From Actinomycetota bacterium (GTDB lineage: Bacteria; Actinomycetota; Acidimicrobiia; IMCC26256; PALSA-610), in NCBI GenBank assembly GCA_003134555.1, contig PLBO01000067.1:1-34677 (forward strand): DNA of 34,677 nucleotides, written 5' to 3'. The notes beneath the pieces were generated by a model. It was not told the origin of the DNA, searched no databases, and saw only the letters and a program-made list of their open reading frames with translations. The position numbers and the translations under genes are program-made. Shown here piece after piece: positions 16,629 through 25,759 of this stretch. Position 1 is the stretch's first letter, and the number at the start of each line of letters is the position of its first letter.

Positions 16629-17656
16629 GGCAGCGCCTTCAGCGCGCGCAGCAAGCCCGGTCGAACCGGTGACTGGTGATGCGATCGCGCGCCGTCAGCC
16701 GACTCGCGACGATGCGCGAGGAACCACTCGTACGACTCGATCACCATCGACGCGTTCGAGTGTTGCGGCTCCCAACCGAGCTCCGTCCGCGCCAACGTCG
16801 AGTCGAAGAACAACGACTCGCTGTACAGCAGCCAGTGGTAGGGCGCGAACGGCGCGAGGCCGAGCGCGGCGAGTGCGCGCATCGCGAACCGCGCCGGCGC
16901 GACGGGCAACGATCGCAACCGCGAGCCGGTCTGTGCGTGGTCGACGAGCGCCTGCAGTGTTTCCCGCATCGTGCCGAACTCGAGCGCGCCGATGTTGTAC
17001 ACCGAGGGTCCGGCGCGATCCCCTGCGCGCAAACAGGCATCGGCCAGGTCGGCCGCATGCACCAGCTGGTACCGATTGTTCCCGCCACCGAGCAGGAACA
17101 CGGGCGCGCCGTCGGCCACGAAGTCGAACAAGAGCGCGATCACGCCGAGACGACCGTGACCGAGGACCGTGCGGGGCCGCACGATCGTGACGTCGAGCCC
17201 GGAAGCGATGGCGTCGTGACACAAGATCTCGGCCCGCAGCTTGGCTCGGCCGTACGCCTCCAGCGGACGGCCGGGGGTGGCTTCGGTCACGGGATTGTGA
17301 TCGGGAATGCCGAACACCGCGCTCGACGACGTGTGCACCACCTTGGCGACGCGCGCGTCGCGCGCCGCGACCAGCACGTTCGCGGTTCCGCCGACGTTCA
17401 CCTCGTCGAACAGCGCCCGATCCTTGGCGAGCGGGACCTGCGCGACGTTGTGGAACACGACGTCGATGCCGGCGCAGGCGCTGCGCACCGCGGCCCGGTC
17501 TCGCACGTCGCCGGCGACGAAGTCGGCCGCGGCGAGGCTCGGGCCGGGCGGGTTCACGTCGAAGATCCGAACCGCATCGCCGCGGGCCAGGGCCTGCTCG
17601 GCCAACACGGTGCCGAAGTATCCGCTGCCGCCCGTGACCAAGAGCGAGCGCGCCAT
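16625..17656 (-). CDS. NAD-dependent epimerase/dehydratase (extended SDR), second of pair
   Basis: A 343-residue extended short-chain dehydrogenase/reductase. The Rossmann motif is LLVTGGSGYFG (about 5-15), the acidic residue for NAD is in FDVNPPGPS, and DFVAGDVRD gives the adenine-binding Asp. The catalytic Tyr and Lys are in LEAYGRAKLRAE, with TSSSAVFG supplying the Ser. Such enzymes make nucleotide sugars, but some act on sterols; the segment FVADGAPVFLLGGGNNRYQLVHAADLADA also recalls 3-beta-HSD-like members. Neighbouring glycosyltransferases favour a sugar. ATG 17656 overlaps the preceding stop by one base. Confidence 0.86.
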   Translation of the reverse strand: MARSLLVTGGSGYFGTVLAEQALARGDAVRIFDVNPPGPSLAAADFVAGDVRDRAAVRSACAGIDVVFHNVAQVPLAKDRALFDEVNVGGTANVLVAARDARVAKVVHTSSSAVFGIPDHNPVTEATPGRPLEAYGRAKLRAEILCHDAIASGLDVTIVRPRTVLGHGRLGVIALLFDFVADGAPVFLLGGGNNRYQLVHAADLADACLRAGDRAGPSVYNIGALEFGTMRETLQALVDHAQTGSRLRSLPVAPARFAMRALAALGLAPFAPYHWLLYSESLFFDSTLARTELGWEPQHSNASMVIESYEWFLAHRRESADGARSHHQSPVRPGLLRALKALP

Positions 17657-18729
17657 CAGAGCCGGTCACCGCGCGCGAGACACCAGCGCACGCTCGCCCG
17701 CATGCCGTCGAGCAACGCCGTGGCCGGCTCGTATCCCAGCTCTTTGCGCGCCCGGGAGATGTCGCACGCGATCGTGTCCTTCAGTTCTCCGAGGACGTGC
17801 AAGACCTGCACGTAGCGCCCACTCGCCTGCGCGAGCGCGTCGAGCCTCTCGGCGACCACACCCGCGATCCGCGGAATGGCCAAGGGGCGCCGATTCGACA
17901 CGCTCAGTCCTTCGGCCTCGATCGCGTCACGCACCGTTCGCAACACGTCGCGCAGCGCGTAGGGTTCGGCGTCGGCGATCCAGTACGCGTTGCCGCAGGC
18001 GGCGTCGACTGACTCAGCCAGCAGCACGCCCTGCACCAGGTTCCCCGTGAAAACCATCGAACGCCGCTGAGTACCGGGCCCGACCAGCGGGAAGCGTCCG
18101 CGCCGCACCGCCGACAGGAACTGCGTCTGGCGCTCCGGCTGATACGGACCGTAGAACCAGGGCGGGCGCACGACGACGGTCGCGAGGTCGCCGCGGTCGT
18201 AGCTGCGCTGCACGAGCTGCTCCGCCTCGAGCTTCGAGCGCCCGTACGCCATGTACGGAGCGAACGGCGAGTCCTCGTCGAAGCGATCGTCACTCGTGCG
18301 GTTCGCGCCGAACGGGGAGTTCGACGAGACGTGCACGAACCGCGACGCACCGACCCGGCGGGCCCGGTCGAGCACCAGCTGCGTGCCGCCGACGTTCACG
18401 TCGAACAGCTCCCGTACGTAGCGAGCCGGATGGATGACCGCCGCGGCGTGGATCACCGACGCGCGCCCGACACCGTCGAAGAGCGCGTCGATCACCGCGG
18501 GATCGCGCACGTCGCCGACGACGACCTCGATCCGCGGGTCGACCACCTCGATCAGCGACGCGTCGCCGGGCTCGTGCACCAGACACCGGATGCGACGGCG
18601 GCTCGCTTGTCCGGCAAGCGTCCGCACGAGGTTTTGGCCGAGCCAGCCCGCCGCGCCGGTGACGACGACGGTCGACGCCGGCACAGTCGCCTTCGGCGTC
18701 TCACCCAACTCCGGCTCGCCAGCGCGCAC
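17656..18729 (-). CDS. NAD-dependent epimerase/dehydratase (extended SDR), first gene of operon
   Basis: A 357-residue extended SDR. The nucleotide-binding motif is VVVTGAAGWLGQNLV (about 21-35), GDVRDPAVIDALF follows, and VHVSSNSPFG with MAYGRSKLEAEQLVQ supplies the Ser, Tyr and Lys of the active site. VVRPPWFYGPYQPERQTQF is a typical substrate-domain entry. It is related to the following gene but not a close copy. GTG 18729 is chosen because a minus-strand TAGCGT lies 8 bases upstream, fitting a leaderless transcript; the roughly 18 residues before the Rossmann strand are more than usual, so a start further in cannot be excluded. It heads a four-gene operon with two membrane glycosyltransferase-like proteins. 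Confidence 0.85.
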   Translation of the reverse strand: MRAGEPELGETPKATVPASTVVVTGAAGWLGQNLVRTLAGQASRRRIRCLVHEPGDASLIEVVDPRIEVVVGDVRDPAVIDALFDGVGRASVIHAAAVIHPARYVRELFDVNVGGTQLVLDRARRVGASRFVHVSSNSPFGANRTSDDRFDEDSPFAPYMAYGRSKLEAEQLVQRSYDRGDLATVVVRPPWFYGPYQPERQTQFLSAVRRGRFPLVGPGTQRRSMVFTGNLVQGVLLAESVDAACGNAYWIADAEPYALRDVLRTVRDAIEAEGLSVSNRRPLAIPRIAGVVAERLDALAQASGRYVQVLHVLGELKDTIACDISRARKELGYEPATALLDGMRASVRWCLARGDRL

Positions 18730-18816
18730 GGGCGTCGACGCTATCGCCTTCCCGCGCGCACCGACCCACCGCCCTCCTTCCCGGGACGGAACACTCGGCG
18801 CGCCTAGCTTTCCCGT
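18730..18816. promoter_or_regulatory. Divergent promoter of the glycan island
   Basis: Two TAnnnT boxes face away from each other in 87 bases. TAGCGT on the minus strand (plus 18738-18743) ends 8 bases before GTG 18729, and TAGCTT on the plus strand (18805-18810) ends 6 bases before GTG 18817. Neither gene has a ribosome-binding site, so both are probably leaderless. Shared control of the two operons is plausible. Confidence 0.5.
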
Positions 18817-20499
18817 GTGTCCCGAGCCGAGCCCGTCGCCGACGCTCCCGCGCGTTCCGGCCGCTTCCTGCGCGACGAAGGCCCGCGCAACGCCGTCGCG
18901 CTGGCGATCGTCGCGCTCGTATTCGCGCTACCGCTGCGCGGTCTGTTGCGCGCGCCGGGCCCGCCCATGGAAGAGGGCTTCATGCTCGTGTTCCCCGAGC
19001 AGGTCCTGAAGGGCGCGATACCCAACCGCGACTTCCTGCACCTGTACGGACCGGGCAGCTTGTGGGCGCTCGCGGGGGTGTTCAAGGTGTTCGGCGTCTC
19101 GCTGCTCAGCGAGCGCGGGTTCGGCCTGGTGCAGCAGCTCGCGATCGTGTTCGGGATCTACGCTCTCGCGCGCCGATGGGGTCGAGTGCTGGCCGTCGCC
19201 GCGGCGGTGACGTCGGGACTCATCATCATCCCGTTCGGCCTGACCGCGTTGGCGTGGGTCGGCGGTGTCGGTCTCGCGGTGTGCGGCCTGGCGGCCGGCG
19301 TCGAGGCGCGCGCCGACCGCGACGATCGCGGCGCACAGCGATGGGCGCTGGTCGCGGGATTGCTGCTCGGTATCGCGGTGTTGTTCCGCCTCGACCTCGT
19401 GCTCGGCGTCGGTCTGGCGACGCTCGCACTCGCGTGGGGCATGCCGCGGGCGCGCATCTCGCGCCTCTGCGCCGGCCTCGTCATCGGCATCCTGCCGTAT
19501 TCGATTCACATCGCGACGGCCGGTCCCGGACACGTGTTCCAGGGCATGGTGATCGATCCGGTGTTCCGGCTCCGCGGTGGAAGGAGCCTGCCGGTCCCTC
19601 CTTCGTGGGGGCATCTCGACGGCTTCCTCCAACGGGCGGGCGCGCTCGCCCAGTTGTCGTGGCCGCTCCCGGCCCTCGCGCGTCCGCACCAACTCTTCCT
19701 GTGGTTCTTCCTCCTCCTCGGCGCGATCGCGCTCGTGCTCCGGCAAGGTTGGCGCGCGACGCGCGCGGATCCCGAGTCGATCACGGCGCGAACCCTTCTC
19801 GTCGTCGGGCTCTTCGGCGCCGGCATCCTTCCGCAAGCGTTGCAACGCGTCGACTCCGGACATTTCGCGTGGGTGAGCTGTGTGGTCTTCGCGTTCGTTC
19901 CGATCGCGTTGTACGAGCTCGCCCGAAAGCACGCTCCGACGGTGCCCGTCCGGCGCCTCGCGCTCGGTTCGGTCGCGTCGATCCTGGCGCTGCTCGCGTT
20001 CGTCATCCCCGCCTTCACGATCAGTACGTACGCCGACTACTCGCTCCAGACGTTCGGCATCCATCGCGCTTCGTACAAGATCGAACACGACGGCCGCGTC
20101 TTCTACTACGGCAAGCCCGACCGCGCGGCCGCGGCGAACATGGTGATCGCCGCGGCGGCGCGGATCTCGAAACCCGGACAACGGCTCTTCGTCGGACCCG
20201 TGAACCTGCGCAAGACCCCTTACAGCGACGCGTACCTCTACTACATGCTCCCCGACCTCGTTCCGGCGACCTACTACATCGAGATGGACCCGGGCGTCGC
20301 CAACGCGAACAACTCGCGTCTTCCGCAGGATCTCGAGTCGGCCGACGTCGTGATCCTCTCCGCGATCTGGGAGGACTGGTCGGAGCCCAACGACTCCCGC
20401 AAGGTCGGATCCGACGCGTCCGAGAAGATCCTCGCCCGCGACTTCTGCCGGGTCGGCACGTATCTCGACCTGTACCAGCTGTTCAAGAAGTGCCACTGA
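18817..20499 (+). CDS. Polytopic membrane protein, probable GT-C glycosyltransferase
   Basis: A 560-residue protein with roughly ten membrane helices and a soluble C-terminal region of about 150 residues. The first external loop carries EEGFMLVFPEQVLKGAIPNR followed by DFLHLYGPGSLWALAGVFKV; the acidic pair and the LYGPG motif are typical of GT-C-like membrane proteins of unknown sugar specificity. The tail includes KTPYSDAYLYYMLPDLVPAT and ESADVVILSAIWEDW, as in other actinobacterial members where a globular domain follows the membrane part. GTG 18817 is supported by the TAGCTT box; GTG 18815 is out of frame. The polyprenol-sugar synthase gene follows after 30 bases, which suits a donor and user pair. 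Confidence 0.75.
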   Translation: MSRAEPVADAPARSGRFLRDEGPRNAVALAIVALVFALPLRGLLRAPGPPMEEGFMLVFPEQVLKGAIPNRDFLHLYGPGSLWALAGVFKVFGVSLLSERGFGLVQQLAIVFGIYALARRWGRVLAVAAAVTSGLIIIPFGLTALAWVGGVGLAVCGLAAGVEARADRDDRGAQRWALVAGLLLGIAVLFRLDLVLGVGLATLALAWGMPRARISRLCAGLVIGILPYSIHIATAGPGHVFQGMVIDPVFRLRGGRSLPVPPSWGHLDGFLQRAGALAQLSWPLPALARPHQLFLWFFLLLGAIALVLRQGWRATRADPESITARTLLVVGLFGAGILPQALQRVDSGHFAWVSCVVFAFVPIALYELARKHAPTVPVRRLALGSVASILALLAFVIPAFTISTYADYSLQTFGIHRASYKIEHDGRVFYYGKPDRAAAANMVIAAAARISKPGQRLFVGPVNLRKTPYSDAYLYYMLPDLVPATYYIEMDPGVANANNSRLPQDLESADVVILSAIWEDWSEPNDSRKVGSDASEKILARDFCRVGTYLDLYQLFKKCH

Positions 20500-20514
20500 C
20501 CGCCGGTCCCAAGA

Positions 20515-20520
20515 TACATT
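20515..20520 (+). promoter_or_regulatory. -10 box for leaderless GT2 gene at 20530
   Basis: TACATT ends 9 bases before GTG 20530 and lies in the 30-base gap after the previous stop. It would give the polyprenol-sugar synthase its own leaderless transcript in addition to read-through. Confidence 0.4.
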
Positions 20521-20529
20521 TCCGGCTCT

Positions 20530-21258
20530 GTGCGCGCGCTCGTCGTGACTCCGACCTATCAGGAGTCGGAGAACATCGTGGAGTTCCTGCACCGCGCGCG
20601 TGAGGCCGTGCCCGACGCCGACATCCTCGTCGTCGACGACAACAGCCCCGACGGTACGGCGGATCTCGTCGACGAGGTCGGCGCACGGCTCGGGCACATC
20701 GAGGTGTTGCGGCGGCCGCGCAAGATCGGCATCGGCGACGCCGTCCGCGCGGGCTTCGCGGTGGGCATCGACCGCGGGTACGACGTCGTCGTGCAGATCG
20801 ACGCCGACCTCTCGCACGATCCGGCCGCACTGCCGCAGCTCCTCGCCGAGATCGAGCGCGGCGCCGATGTCGCGATCGGTTCCCGGTACGTTCCCGGCGG
20901 CTCGATCCCCCACTGGCCCTGGTACCGGCGGGCCGTCTCGAAGTGGGGCAACCGCTACGCAACGCTCGTGCTCGGCATCCCGATTCGCGATGCGACGTCC
21001 GGTTACCGGGCGTTTCGCGCCGACACGCTCGAGTCGGCCGACTACGCGCAGACGCGCTCCAAGGGCTACGGCTTCCAGATCGAGCTCTGCTACCGCGTCT
21101 GGAAGCACGGTGACCACATCGCGCAGGTGCCGATCACGTTCACCGACCGCGTGCGCGGTCACTCCAAGATGTCGTTGGGGGTGGGCGCGGAGGAGCTTGC
21201 GCTCGTCACGTGGTGGGCGCTCCGCGACCGGGTCCTCAAAGGCCGTTCACGGCGCTGA
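20530..21258 (+). CDS. Polyprenol-phosphate mannose synthase-type GT2 glycosyltransferase
   Basis: A 242-residue cytoplasmic GT2 enzyme of the dolichol-phosphate-mannose synthase family. It would move a sugar, most likely mannose from GDP-mannose, to a polyprenyl phosphate, making the lipid donor for GT-C enzymes. Landmarks are VVTPTYQESENI, VVDDNSPDGTADLVDEVG (about 34-51), the metal-binding QIDADLSHDP, IGSRYVPGGSI, IRDATSGYRAF and the family-specific DRVRGHSKMSLG. There is no C-terminal membrane domain, so it is the short, soluble type like the catalytic part of mycobacterial Ppm1. It sits next to many candidate users of the product. Another sugar, such as glucose, cannot be excluded. Confidence 0.9.
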   Translation: MRALVVTPTYQESENIVEFLHRAREAVPDADILVVDDNSPDGTADLVDEVGARLGHIEVLRRPRKIGIGDAVRAGFAVGIDRGYDVVVQIDADLSHDPAALPQLLAEIERGADVAIGSRYVPGGSIPHWPWYRRAVSKWGNRYATLVLGIPIRDATSGYRAFRADTLESADYAQTRSKGYGFQIELCYRVWKHGDHIAQVPITFTDRVRGHSKMSLGVGAEELALVTWWALRDRVLKGRSRR

Positions 21259-21274
21259 CGCGCCGGCGTCCGTC

Positions 21275-23212
21275 TCAGGGCGACGACGACCGCAGTCGGG
21301 GCAGCCACCACTTCCAGACGACGACCGCGCCGGCGGAGGTGAGATGCTGGTCGTCGGGCTGCCAGAGATGCACACCTCCGACGCTCTCGACGCGATGGCC
21401 GCCCGGGCACACGAGTGTTCGCCAGTCGACGATCTGCACCTTGGGTATCGATCGCGCGACGGTCGCGAAGATCTCGTTGAGCGCGGCAATGCGCCGTGGG
21501 TCGCTGCGCTCGGGCATCCGGTCGTTGGCGTTCCCCGCGCCGTAGCACGGCACCTCGAACAGGTACACGGTCCGCCCGTCGGCTGTGAGCGTTTGGAGCG
21601 CCGTCCGCAACGACAGCGCGATGAGATCGGTCCACGCGCTCGTGCCAAACCGAATGACGCCGAATGCGGTCTGCTGATCGAGGGCCTCCCACGCGCCGGC
21701 CATGAGTGCGAGGCGAGCGCCGGGATCGTTGCGCATCGACGCACGCCAGCGCGCTTGCCAGCCGTCGCACTCTTTGGGATTCGCGAGCACGCGCCCGTCG
21801 GAGACGTGGTCGCTCCGCACGATGCCGCAGCCCAACTCCGCGTCGCCGCCGACCGAGATGCCGAGCTCGCGCGCTCGAAGTGCGCCGCCGTATCCGAGCA
21901 CCAGCGCGGTCGAGTCGCCGAACAGGTCGACGCGCAATGCCTTCGCGTCGTGGTTCCCGCTGAGTGTGTTCAGCTTGGTGAGATTGCTCGGCGGGAGCGG
22001 CTTGGGCGCGGCGACGGTCGTGACGAGCACGGCGGCAACGAGCGTGAGCGCCGCGAAGTATGCGATCGCGCCCCGGCTGCCCGAGCGCCGGGCAACCTTC
22101 CCGACTCGGAAGGGTTGCTCGACGAAACGGAACGAGAGCTCGGCGAGCACGATCGAGATGACGACCCTGACGCCGAACAGAAACACCCCGTCGAATCCCG
22201 GACGGGGCGTGACGAACACGCGCACGGGCCAGTGCCACAAGTACAGGGAGTACGAGCGGAGCCCGATCGCGACGAGCCAGGGCGCGCGCAGCAAACGCGC
22301 GATCGGTGCAGTCGGTACCGCCACGACGACCGCGATGATCACCGCGCACAGCACCGCGAACACGAGGAAACCGCCGCGGTAGAGCGCAAGGGTGCGATCC
22401 CGGGTGACGCGCATCGTCACGAGGATTGCTACGAGCGATGCGGCGGCGAGGAGGGGAACCGTGCGCGCCGCCGTTGTATTGGAACGCGCCCAGCGCGTGA
22501 ACACCTCCCACGGTTCGCCGGCGCCCGCGAGCACGCCGAGCGCGACTCCCACCAGCAGGCCCATCGCGTGTGAATCGCTCCCGAGATACGCGCGGGTCGG
22601 ATCGCCGGTCGGCGACACGAGCACACCCATCCACACCGTCGACGCGATGGCTCCGACCAGAGCGATCGTCGCCGTCCGGAACGGATGCCGGACGACCACG
22701 CGCCGAGCTGCGAACAGCGCGAGCGGCAGAACCAGGTAGAACTGCTCCTCGACGGCCAGCGTCCACATGTGCAAGAAGGGCGACGGCCGCCCGAGATTGC
22801 CGAAGTAGTTGCCCTTGGCGAAGATGATCACCCAGTTCGCGCAGTAGAACAACGTGCCGAGGGCCTGCGCGCGCAGGTCGTGGAGCTCGGCGTTCGAAAA
22901 GCTGATCGCGGCCGCGCACAACACGACGACCGTGAGCGTCGCGAGCGCGGGAAGGAGCCGGCGGGCGCGCCGCGCCCAGAAATTTCCCAGCGACACCGAG
23001 CCCGTTCGCTCGATCTCCCGGGTGACGAGCCGCGCGATGAGAAAGCCCGAGACCACGAAGAACACGTCGACGCCGAGGAAACCTGCGGGCAGGACCGACG
23101 GCGCGAAATGAAAGACGACGACGGCCGCGACCGCGATCGCCCTCAGGCCGTCGAGCCCGCCGACGTACGCGTCCTCAGCCGCGCGGGGCACTCGTTGTTC
23201 GGTAACGGTCAT
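21275..23212 (-). CDS. Acyltransferase-3 with C-terminal SGNH domain (OafA-like), first copy
   Basis: A 645-residue membrane O-acyltransferase that would acetylate a cell-surface glycan. The AT3 domain opens with GGLDGLRAIAVAAVVVFHF, containing the R-x10-H motif (Arg24, His35). GFLGVDVFFVVSGFLI, FWARRARRLLPAL and FLHMWTLAVEEQFYLVLPL follow, all standard. About ten helices precede a periplasmic SGNH esterase-like domain: VDLFGDSTALVLGYG (nucleophile Ser in GDS), AELGCGI and, near the end, QPDDQHLTSAGAVVVWKW with the Asp and His. ATG 23212 suits the family N-terminus; GTG 23269 would add 19 residues. It is paralogous to the gene at 27229 and divergent from the gene at 23288. Confidence 0.88.
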   Translation of the reverse strand: MTVTEQRVPRAAEDAYVGGLDGLRAIAVAAVVVFHFAPSVLPAGFLGVDVFFVVSGFLIARLVTREIERTGSVSLGNFWARRARRLLPALATLTVVVLCAAAISFSNAELHDLRAQALGTLFYCANWVIIFAKGNYFGNLGRPSPFLHMWTLAVEEQFYLVLPLALFAARRVVVRHPFRTATIALVGAIASTVWMGVLVSPTGDPTRAYLGSDSHAMGLLVGVALGVLAGAGEPWEVFTRWARSNTTAARTVPLLAAASLVAILVTMRVTRDRTLALYRGGFLVFAVLCAVIIAVVVAVPTAPIARLLRAPWLVAIGLRSYSLYLWHWPVRVFVTPRPGFDGVFLFGVRVVISIVLAELSFRFVEQPFRVGKVARRSGSRGAIAYFAALTLVAAVLVTTVAAPKPLPPSNLTKLNTLSGNHDAKALRVDLFGDSTALVLGYGGALRARELGISVGGDAELGCGIVRSDHVSDGRVLANPKECDGWQARWRASMRNDPGARLALMAGAWEALDQQTAFGVIRFGTSAWTDLIALSLRTALQTLTADGRTVYLFEVPCYGAGNANDRMPERSDPRRIAALNEIFATVARSIPKVQIVDWRTLVCPGGHRVESVGGVHLWQPDDQHLTSAGAVVVWKWWLPRLRSSSP

Positions 23213-23287
23213 GTCCTCATGGGGTTGGTACCATCGCCGCTTCCAAAGTCTGGACGACCAGTCGAACACGGCTCGGGGGGAACTGAC

Positions 23288-25759
23288 ATGAGCGCGGTCA
23301 GCTCCGGCACGCCCGCAAGGGGCGGTGCCGACACCCGCGTGCCGCGCTGGCTCACGATCCTGCTCGTCAGTCTCGCGGGGCTCCTGCTCGAGGTCGGTTA
23401 CACCCGGATCGTCTCCTTCAAGCTCTGGTACTACTACACCTACCTGGTGATCGGGCTCGCGCTCTTGGGCATCGGCTCGGGCAGCGTGTTCGTGGCGGTG
23501 TTCTCCCCGGTGCGGCGCTGGACGACCGAGCGCATCATCGCGGTGTGCTCGATCTGGGGCGCGGTCAGCATCGCGCTCGGCTATCTCGTGGTCGCGAAGA
23601 TGCGGGTCAACACGATCGCGATCTGGGACTACGGCTCGCGAGCGTCGTTCACCAACCTGTTCCGGCTCGGCGTCATCTGCTTCGCGATCTTTGCCACGTT
23701 CATCGCGTTCGGGATCATCGTCGCCGTGCTCCTCGGCCGGGCCGGCGACGGCATCGGTCGCATGTACTTCTCCGATCTCGTCGGCGCCGGACTCGGCTGC
23801 CTCTTGGCGATCCCCTTGATCACGCGCCTGGGGCCGCCGCGCGTCGTCATGCTCGCGGCCCTGATCTTCGCGGTCGTGGGGTTGGCGTCGTCGGCGCCGA
23901 AATCACTGCTCTTCGGCTTCGCCGCGATCACGAGCATCGTGCTTGTAGTCACGGTCGTCGCCACGAACGCCCTGCCCGACGTGCGAACCGAGGACGGAAA
24001 GCTCTACACCCCGGTCACGCTCTACTCGGCGTGGGGGCCGGTGTTCCGCGTCGACGTCGTACAGCTCGGACCCGACACGTCCAACTATCTCTTGGTCCAC
24101 GACGGCACCTTCGGCTCGGGCATCCGGCGGTTCGACGGCAACCCCGCGTCGCTCGGGTTCTACGCGAAAGACCCGCGCGCGATCCCGTTCGACGTACTCG
24201 GAAAACCCCCCGCGCGCGAGCTGATCATCGGCTCGGCCGGCGGCAACGAGATCCTGGCCTCGCTCTACAACAAGGCGCCGAACATCGAAGCCGTCGAGCT
24301 GAACCCCGTGACGGTCTCGTTGCTGACGAATCGCTTCGCCGACTACACGGGCCATCTCCCCCAGCAACCCGCGGTGCACCTCCACCAAGGCGACGGTCGC
24401 TCGTATCTCGCGCGCACCAACGCGCAGTACGACCTCACCTGGTACGTCGCGCCCGACAGTTACGCGGCGACGAATGCGGCGTCGTCGGGCGCGTTCGTGC
24501 TCTCGGAGAGCTACCTGTACACCACGCAGATGATCAAGACGACACTCCAGCACCTCACCGACAACGGCATCATGGTGGTGCAGTTCGGTGAGCTGAACTT
24601 CGACACTCCGAACCGGACGAGCCGCTACGTCGTCACCGCGCGCAAGGCGCTCGAGGAGCTCGGCGTCCGCGACCCCAACAATCACCTGCTCGTCGCCGCG
24701 CAGCTCACCAAGTCGGGCGCGTTCTCGACCATCGTCGTCAAGCGCACCGCGTTCACCAAGGCCGAAACCGATCGGTTCCTCGGTGGCATCGCACACCTGC
24801 CCGAGCAGCACCCGTACGCGGCGCCGGGCCACGACATCAACAACGGCATCGTGAGCCAGTTGGCGTCGGGATCGAACGCGCAGGTCGCGGCGATCGTGTC
24901 GCACTCGACCAAGAACATCACTCCCGTCTACGACGACGCTCCCTACTTCTGGCACTTCTCGCGCTTTCGCGACGTGCTCGCCCACATCGGGCAACCGCTC
25001 AAGAACAGCGACCCGGAAGACGCGATAGGTGAACGCGTACTCCTCCTGCTCCTCGCGATCGCGGCGCTGTACGCGGCGGTGTTCCTGTTGGCGCCGTTCT
25101 TCGCGGTGCGCAAGAAGTGGCGCGCCCTGCCGGCGAAGGGCACGTCAGCTGTCTATTTCGCCGCGCTCGGTCTCGGATTCATGTTCTTCGAGATCACGAT
25201 GATCCAGCGGTTGGTGCAATTCCTCGGCTACCCGACCTATTCGCTGACCGTCACTCTCGCCGCGATCCTCCTGTCGACCGGCGTCGGTGCACTCCTCAGC
25301 CGCAGGCTCGTCGATCGGGCTCGCACCGCGGTGCCGATCCTCCTCGCGATACTCGCCGCGCTCACGCTGTTCTACGAGCTCGCGCTCCCGTCGATCCTCG
25401 ACGGGCGATTGCTCTCCACCGGTCTCGCGGTCCGCGTCGTCTTCGCGGGCGCGATCCTCACCCCGCTCGGCCTCTGCCTCGGTATGTTCATGCCCCTCGG
25501 ACTCGGACGGATCGCGTCCCTGACCGAGCACGGCGAGGAGTACGTGGCGTGGGGCTGGGCCGTCAACGGCTTTTTCTCCGTCATCGGTTCCGTGCTCACC
25601 ACGATCCTGTCGATGGCGCTGGGCTTCCGCGCGGTGCAGTACGCGGCGCTCGGCGCCTACGCGATCGCGGTCGTCGCCTTCACGAGGCTGCCGGCGGCAA
25701 CGCGGCACTCCAACGTCGCGCTCGACGACGAACCGAATCTCCAGGCCGTCACGGTGTGA
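23288..25759 (+). CDS. Membrane-embedded spermidine-synthase-like protein
   Basis: An 823-residue three-part protein: about seven N-terminal helices (from VPRWLTILLVSLAGLLLEVG), a methyltransferase-like domain, then about eight C-terminal helices. The middle domain has a glycine-rich SAM-type loop ELIIGSAGGNEILASLY, the acidic VELNP and GDGRSYLARTNAQYDLTWYV, as in polyamine aminopropyltransferases. The catalytic Asp usually found in YD.I..D..DP is not evident, the segment reading APDSYAATNAASSGAFVLSE, so polyamine synthesis is doubtful. The C-terminal membrane part FFEITMIQRLVQFLGYPTYS is typical of this fused group. ATG 23288 has a GGGGGGA ribosome-binding site; a long open extension upstream overlaps the divergent gene and was rejected. 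The role is unknown. Confidence 0.82.
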   Translation: MSAVSSGTPARGGADTRVPRWLTILLVSLAGLLLEVGYTRIVSFKLWYYYTYLVIGLALLGIGSGSVFVAVFSPVRRWTTERIIAVCSIWGAVSIALGYLVVAKMRVNTIAIWDYGSRASFTNLFRLGVICFAIFATFIAFGIIVAVLLGRAGDGIGRMYFSDLVGAGLGCLLAIPLITRLGPPRVVMLAALIFAVVGLASSAPKSLLFGFAAITSIVLVVTVVATNALPDVRTEDGKLYTPVTLYSAWGPVFRVDVVQLGPDTSNYLLVHDGTFGSGIRRFDGNPASLGFYAKDPRAIPFDVLGKPPARELIIGSAGGNEILASLYNKAPNIEAVELNPVTVSLLTNRFADYTGHLPQQPAVHLHQGDGRSYLARTNAQYDLTWYVAPDSYAATNAASSGAFVLSESYLYTTQMIKTTLQHLTDNGIMVVQFGELNFDTPNRTSRYVVTARKALEELGVRDPNNHLLVAAQLTKSGAFSTIVVKRTAFTKAETDRFLGGIAHLPEQHPYAAPGHDINNGIVSQLASGSNAQVAAIVSHSTKNITPVYDDAPYFWHFSRFRDVLAHIGQPLKNSDPEDAIGERVLLLLLAIAALYAAVFLLAPFFAVRKKWRALPAKGTSAVYFAALGLGFMFFEITMIQRLVQFLGYPTYSLTVTLAAILLSTGVGALLSRRLVDRARTAVPILLAILAALTLFYELALPSILDGRLLSTGLAVRVVFAGAILTPLGLCLGMFMPLGLGRIASLTEHGEEYVAWGWAVNGFFSVIGSVLTTILSMALGFRAVQYAALGAYAIAVVAFTRLPAATRHSNVALDDEPNLQAVTV

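Noticed and set aside
18928-21162. A long open frame on the minus strand opposite the genes at 18817 and 20530
   Set aside because: It is rich in Arg, Asp and His with no domain signature, while both plus-strand genes have clear family motifs; it is a shadow caused by high GC.
22685-23287. N-terminal extension of the spermidine-synthase-like frame
   Set aside because: The added residues are charged, lack structure and lie opposite the conserved AT3 domain of the divergent acyltransferase; ATG 23288 has a ribosome-binding site.
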